A stretch of 8,331 nucleotides of DNA from assembly GCA_016182705.1 (NCBI GenBank), contig JACPGA010000151.1, positions 1-8,331 on the forward strand, written 5' to 3'. The notes under the pieces are model-generated. The model was not told where the DNA came from. It searched no databases and worked only from the letters and a program-made list of their open reading frames with translations. Of this stretch, positions 4,967 through 8,331 are shown piece after piece. The position numbers and the translations under genes are program-made. Source of the DNA: Deltaproteobacteria bacterium (lineage in GTDB: Bacteria > Desulfobacterota > GWC2-55-46). Each line of letters begins with the position of its first letter. Within the stretch, counting starts at the first letter, position 1.

Positions 4967-7594
4967 ATGGCTAAGGAATTGAAAAAGAGTTTTTTCATAA
5001 TAGACGGCAGCTCGGTCATGTACCGCGCTTTCCACGCCGTACCCGCGAGCTTTACAACCTCCAAAGGGATGCCGACTAACGCGGTCTACGGCTTCACCCA
5101 GACCTTGAGGAAGATACTTAACGACTTCAAGCCCGAGTACGTGGCCATAGCCTTCGACGTCAAGGGCCCTTCGTTCAGGCACAAGCTCATGGCTGAATAC
5201 AAGGCCGAGAGGCCGCCCATGCCCGACCTCCTGAGCGTGCAGGTGCCGTTCATCAAGAAGATGGTCGCCGCGTTCAATATCCCGGCAGTGGAGATGGCTG
5301 CGTTCGAGGCCGACGACGTAATAGCCACCCTGGTCAAAAAGTGCGGCGGTGAAGGGCTGAAGATCGCCATAATAACCGGCGACAAGGACATGTACCAGCT
5401 TGTCGACGAAGACACGGTCATCCTCGACTACCTAACGGGCAAGGAGTACCGCCCGCCGGACGTGAAGGAGAAGTACGGGGTCGAACCCACCCAGATAAGG
5501 GACCTTCTGGCCCTTGCCGGGGATTCATCAGACGGCATTCCCGGAGTGCCCGGCATAGGTTTCAAGACAGCCGCCAAACTGCTTGCCGAGTATGAAAGCC
5601 TTGAAGGGATTTTTTCGAATATAGAGAATATCACCAAGCCCAAGCTCAAGGAGAGCCTTAAAGTAAGCCGGGACACGGCATTCCTGTCCCGCGAGCTTGC
5701 CACTCTCCACCCGGATGTGCCTGTTGAGTGCGGCCTTGAAGGGCTCAGGTACACAGGGCCGGACTTCAAGGAGCTTGAGCGTCTCTTGAACGAACTCGAG
5801 TTCAGGAAGCTCGTTAAAGAGATGGTGCCAGAGACAGCCCAGCCTTTAGAGGTCGAGGGCGCGGACTTTCAGGCAGTGCTCGATGAAGAGGGCCTCAAGT
5901 CGCTTGCCAATGAGCTTTCAAGCGCGCGGGAAGCCTCGATTGCGCTCGTGCTCGAAGGCGAGGGGTTCAGCGCGTCTCTCAAGGGGCTCGCTATCGCTTT
6001 GAACGAAAACACGGCCCGGCATATAGTGACCATAGGCAGCCTTTCCGAAAAAGCGGTTATTGATGCCCTTGCCCCTTTCCTTAAAGACGGCGCAAAGACA
6101 AAGCATACGGACAACTCAAAGGCGCTGTACCTGTGGGCAAACAAGTTCGGGGTAGAAGTAAAGGGCGTGGGCCTGGACATCTCGCTGGCCTCCTATCTCA
6201 TAAACCCGTCAAGGCCTGAGCACACTGTGGGCTTTCTCGGCTATGACCTCCTGGGCATCTCGCCTGAAGAGGTGAGGGACGGCGCGGATATTCGCGTGGA
6301 GACTGTCGCTGAATGTAAAAAAGCCACTATTATCATAAAGTTAAAGAAAATACTTGAGAAAGAACTTGATGATTATAAACTGGCCGGGCTTTATACGCAG
6401 ATGGAACTCCCGCTCGCTAAAGTCCTTGCGGGAATGGAAGCTTTCGGCATAAAGGTTGACAGGGACAAGCTTGCTTCCCTTTCAAGGGAGATAGAGGTCG
6501 AGCTTGTCTCGATGGAGAGCCAGATATACGCTGCCGCCGGAACGGAGTTCAACATAAACTCGCCCAAGCAGCTTTCCGAGCTGCTTTTCGAGAAGCTGGG
6601 ATTGAAGCCCGTGAAAAAGACCAAGACAGGCTTTTCCACTGACGAAGAGGTACTGACCCAGCTTGCGGCTTCGCATGACGTGCCAAGGCTCATAATAGGC
6701 TTTCGCCAGTTATCGAAGCTCAAATCAACCTATGTAGATGCCATTCTCGCCCTGATCGAACCGTCAACAAGCCGCATCCATACTTCTTTCAACCAGACGG
6801 TCACGGCGACCGGGCGGCTTTCGAGCTCAAGGCCCAACCTCCAGAACATACCAATAAGAGGAGAGGCCGCAGGGCGCATAAGGGAAGCTTTCGTAGCCGA
6901 GAAAGGCTTTACCTTCCTTTCAGCCGACTATTCGCAGATAGAGCTGCGGATAATGGCGCACATGTCCGGCGACCCGATACTCATCGATTCGTTCCAGAAG
7001 GACGAGGACATACACGAAAGGACCGCCGCCGAGGTCTTTGGCGTCATGCCCGGGCTTGTGACTTCAGAGATGCGCAGGCGCGCCAAGGCCATCAACTTCG
7101 GCATCATCTACGGAATGGGCCCATGGGGGCTTTCAACCGAGCTTGGAATATCCATGAAAGAGGCGTCCGAGTACATAAACAGGTACTTTGACCGTTACAG
7201 GCTGGTAAAAGAATTCATGGACAGCACAGTTCGCGATGCCGCTGTGCGGGGTTCTACAAGGACGCTTTTCGGCAGGAGGCGGTTCATACCCGAGCTTAAA
7301 AGCCCGGTGGAGTCCACCCAGAAGCTTGGAGCGAGGCTGGCCATAAATACTCCCATACAGGGCTCTGCCGCGGATATGATAAAGGCCGCCATGATAAGGT
7401 TATGGGAAAAGCTTGGCGGTATGCGCTCCAGGATGCTCCTCCAGATACACGACGAGCTTATCTTTGAAGCCGCGGTTGAAGAATTGCAGGAGTTGAAGGA
7501 GATGGTTAAAGCGGAGATGGAGGGCGTAATGGAGCTCAAGGTCCCTGTGAAGGTCAATATCGAAATCGGCCCTGACCTGAACAGCGTGGAGTAG
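4967..7594 (+). CDS. polA: DNA polymerase I, with a degenerate 3'-5' exonuclease domain
   Basis: DNA polymerase I fills gaps and removes RNA primers in replication and repair. The 875-residue protein has the full three-part layout. Residues 8-285 are the 5'-3' nuclease, with IIDGSSVMYRAF, FDVKGPSFRHKLMAEYKAERPP (read as FDVKGPSFRH and MAEYKAERPP), EADDVIATL, ITGDKDMYQL and GDSSDGIPGVPGIG. Residues about 295-465 fit the proofreading domain, but the DxE motif reads VLEGEGF and the later catalytic Asp positions are also lost. Residues about 470-875 are the polymerase: motif A DYSQIELR (654-661), motif B RRRAKAINFGIIYG (703-716) and motif C QIHDELIFE (826-834), with catalytic Asp654 and Asp829. 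Phe711 is the residue linked to dideoxynucleotide discrimination. The start lacks a good Shine-Dalgarno site (GGGG is 14 nt away). The C-terminus GPDLNSVE differs from the usual NWxEAH ending. Confidence 0.98.
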   Translation: MAKELKKSFFIIDGSSVMYRAFHAVPASFTTSKGMPTNAVYGFTQTLRKILNDFKPEYVAIAFDVKGPSFRHKLMAEYKAERPPMPDLLSVQVPFIKKMVAAFNIPAVEMAAFEADDVIATLVKKCGGEGLKIAIITGDKDMYQLVDEDTVILDYLTGKEYRPPDVKEKYGVEPTQIRDLLALAGDSSDGIPGVPGIGFKTAAKLLAEYESLEGIFSNIENITKPKLKESLKVSRDTAFLSRELATLHPDVPVECGLEGLRYTGPDFKELERLLNELEFRKLVKEMVPETAQPLEVEGADFQAVLDEEGLKSLANELSSAREASIALVLEGEGFSASLKGLAIALNENTARHIVTIGSLSEKAVIDALAPFLKDGAKTKHTDNSKALYLWANKFGVEVKGVGLDISLASYLINPSRPEHTVGFLGYDLLGISPEEVRDGADIRVETVAECKKATIIIKLKKILEKELDDYKLAGLYTQMELPLAKVLAGMEAFGIKVDRDKLASLSREIEVELVSMESQIYAAAGTEFNINSPKQLSELLFEKLGLKPVKKTKTGFSTDEEVLTQLAASHDVPRLIIGFRQLSKLKSTYVDAILALIEPSTSRIHTSFNQTVTATGRLSSSRPNLQNIPIRGEAAGRIREAFVAEKGFTFLSADYSQIELRIMAHMSGDPILIDSFQKDEDIHERTAAEVFGVMPGLVTSEMRRRAKAINFGIIYGMGPWGLSTELGISMKEASEYINRYFDRYRLVKEFMDSTVRDAAVRGSTRTLFGRRRFIPELKSPVESTQKLGARLAINTPIQGSAADMIKAAMIRLWEKLGGMRSRMLLQIHDELIFEAAVEELQELKEMVKAEMEGVMELKVPVKVNIEIGPDLNSVE

Positions 7595-7616
7595 ATACGC
7601 GTCCAGAGAAAAAGAC

Positions 7617-7645
7617 TTGACCTTAAATTTCATTAAAGATAATAT
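7617..7645 (+). promoter_or_regulatory. Candidate promoter for the response regulator gene
   Basis: TTGACC (7617-7622) is 5/6 of the -35 consensus. Downstream are TAATAT (7640-7645) at 17 nt spacing and GATAAT (7638-7643) at 15 nt. Transcription would start around 7650-7652, leaving a leader of about 70 nt. The 7595-7722 gap is strongly AT-rich compared with the genes. No terminator for polA is recognisable in it. Confidence 0.45.
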
Positions 7646-7655
7646 TAATTAATAT
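7642..7655. repeat. Perfect 14-bp A/T palindrome in the promoter region
   Basis: ATATTAATTAATAT is its own reverse complement. It overlaps the candidate -10 and the predicted transcription start of the response regulator gene, a usual place for a repressor or autoregulator operator. Because it is made only of A and T in an AT-rich gap, chance or simple promoter composition is a fair alternative. Confidence 0.4.
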
Positions 7656-7722
7656 AAAAATCAGAACCTTTTAGCCATTCCACAAACAGTTGTCTTACCT
7701 TCGGCTTTGCCGTTAAAATTAT

Positions 7723-8250
7723 ATGAACGAAGACAGAAAACCATATACTACGGGCGAGATAGCGGCCTTCTGCCATGTGACCATTAACGCGGTCAAGAAG
7801 TGGATCGCTTCCGGCAAGCTCCTGGCATTCAGGACTCCAGGGGGGCATTTCCGCGTCAACAGGGCGGATTTCATGTCTTTTCTGGAGAAATACAAGCTGG
7901 AGATAAAAGAAGAGGTCTTCCCGGCCAGGCACAAGGTGCTCATAATAGACGACGAGCATGATGTCGTCGAATTCGTGAAAGGCGCCCTTGAGTCAATGGG
8001 AGGCGGCTACCTCATAGAGACGGCCGGAGACGGCTATGAAGGGCTTATAAAGGTGGGCGAATTCAAGCCCGAGCTGATGGTCCTGGATATCAGGATGCCG
8101 AAGCTGGACGGGTTTGAAGTCTGCAGGCGTATAAAGCAGGACAAGAGCACGAAAGACATCAAGATACTCGCCGTTACGGCCTACGGCACTGACGACATCG
8201 AAAGGATAATCCAGTGCGGGGCCGACTATTGCCTACCAAAGCCGATATAG
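7723..8250 (+). CDS. Response regulator with N-terminal excisionase-like HTH and short receiver domain
   Basis: This is a 175-residue orphan response regulator. Residues 7-45 are a MerR/excisionase-type DNA-binding helix-turn-helix: PYTTGEIAAFCHVTINAVKKW followed by RTPGGHFRV (first part read as PYTTGEIAAFC and HVTINAVKKW). Residues 70-175 form a CheY-like receiver with the acidic pair Asp76-Asp77 in LIIDDEHD, phospho-acceptor Asp122 in VLDIRMPKLDG, Thr152 in AVTAYG and Lys173 in LPKP. The protein stops right after KPI, so the final helix alpha5 (some 12-18 residues) is missing. The start is fixed by an in-frame TAA at 7714 and by the HTH; no Shine-Dalgarno sequence precedes it. No histidine kinase is visible. 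Its 3' end overlaps a convergent gene by 25 nt. DNA binding controlled by phosphorylation is inferred from the domains; the targets are unknown. Confidence 0.9.
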   Translation: MNEDRKPYTTGEIAAFCHVTINAVKKWIASGKLLAFRTPGGHFRVNRADFMSFLEKYKLEIKEEVFPARHKVLIIDDEHDVVEFVKGALESMGGGYLIETAGDGYEGLIKVGEFKPELMVLDIRMPKLDGFEVCRRIKQDKSTKDIKILAVTAYGTDDIERIIQCGADYCLPKPI

Positions 8251-8331
8251 CGAACCAAAAAGGTGAGCAGCAAGAGACTGACCATCAGCAAGGTTCCAAT
8301 GGCAGCCACCGCCGGCACATATCCCTCGTCC
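8226..8331 (-). CDS. C-terminus of a membrane protein, possibly an ABC transporter permease (partial)
   Basis: Reading the minus strand from the window edge gives 34 residues and a TAG stop (8228-8226). The piece holds one strong membrane helix, VAAIGTLLMVSLLLLTFLV, followed by a basic cytoplasmic-type tail RYIGFGRQ. This ending, a last helix with an Arg-bearing tail, is common in binding-protein-dependent ABC permeases, but a single helix cannot prove the family. Codon third positions are mostly G or C, as in the other genes, which supports coding. Most of the gene lies beyond the window. It runs convergent to the response regulator and overlaps its last 25 nt. Confidence 0.6.
   Translation of the reverse strand, partial: DEGYVPAVAAIGTLLMVSLLLLTFLVRYIGFGRQ

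Noticed and set aside
7702..7712. CGGCTTTGCCG as a terminator or operator before the response regulator
   Set aside because: The stem is only 4 bp with a 3-nt loop and no T run follows; it is too weak to call.
7690..7719. TTGTCT and TAAAAT as a second promoter immediately before the response regulator
   Set aside because: The expected start (about 7726) would fall after the ATG at 7723, so it could not express the annotated protein.
8248..8331. Frameshift that would restore the end of the receiver domain
   Set aside because: Both other plus-strand frames after KPI give sequence unlike helix alpha5 (one is Gln/Gly-rich, the other stops quickly).

Overview
This window is a piece of bacterial chromosome dominated by conserved housekeeping genes. 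The gene order ffh-rpsP-khpA-rimM-trmD-rplS-rnhB-yraN, then polA and an orphan response regulator with an N-terminal excisionase-like helix-turn-helix, resembles Desulfobacterota/Geobacter-type or Nitrospirota-type genomes. Fairly high GC with heavy use of ATA (Ile) and AGG (Arg) codons fits such a lineage, and a protein with a classical signal peptide fits a cell envelope with a periplasm. The exact taxon cannot be fixed from the sequence alone. No mobile element, CRISPR array, tRNA or rRNA is visible.

Layout. 1-1059: the 3' three quarters of ffh (signal recognition particle GTPase). 1109-2917: rpsP, khpA, rimM and trmD, the translation/tRNA-modification operon, with an 8-nt khpA/rimM overlap. 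2918-3076: an AT-rich gap holding a good sigma70-type promoter. 3077-3418: rplS, closed by a textbook intrinsic terminator (3424-3457). 3469-4432: rnhB and yraN, overlapping by 8 nt. 4436-4930 (minus): an unrecognised secreted protein, convergent with yraN and divergent from polA, with a near-consensus promoter that should give a leaderless mRNA. 4967-7594: polA, whose 3'-5' exonuclease domain has lost its catalytic residues. 7595-7722: an AT-rich gap with a promoter candidate and a perfect 14-bp A/T palindrome. 7723-8250: the response regulator, with its receiver cut short. 8226-8331 (minus): the C-terminus of a membrane protein, perhaps an ABC permease, overlapping the end of the response regulator.

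How the genes fit together. Ffh targets nascent membrane proteins. S16 and L19 are ribosomal proteins, RimM matures the 30S subunit, TrmD methylates G37 of tRNAs, and KhpA is a small RNA-binding protein. RNase HII, Pol I and the putative nuclease YraN form a loose DNA-maintenance group. Translation signals are graded: rpsP, khpA and rplS have clear GGAGG-type sites, rimM has a TTG start, and trmD has no proper site. This matches the unequal expression known for the E. coli trmD operon.

I found no clearly new multi-gene system. The observations most worth checking are the leaderless secreted protein, the Glu replacing a conserved Gly in the KhpA GXXG loop, the internally shortened YraN, the proofreading-dead Pol I, and the truncated response regulator overlapping a convergent membrane-protein gene.
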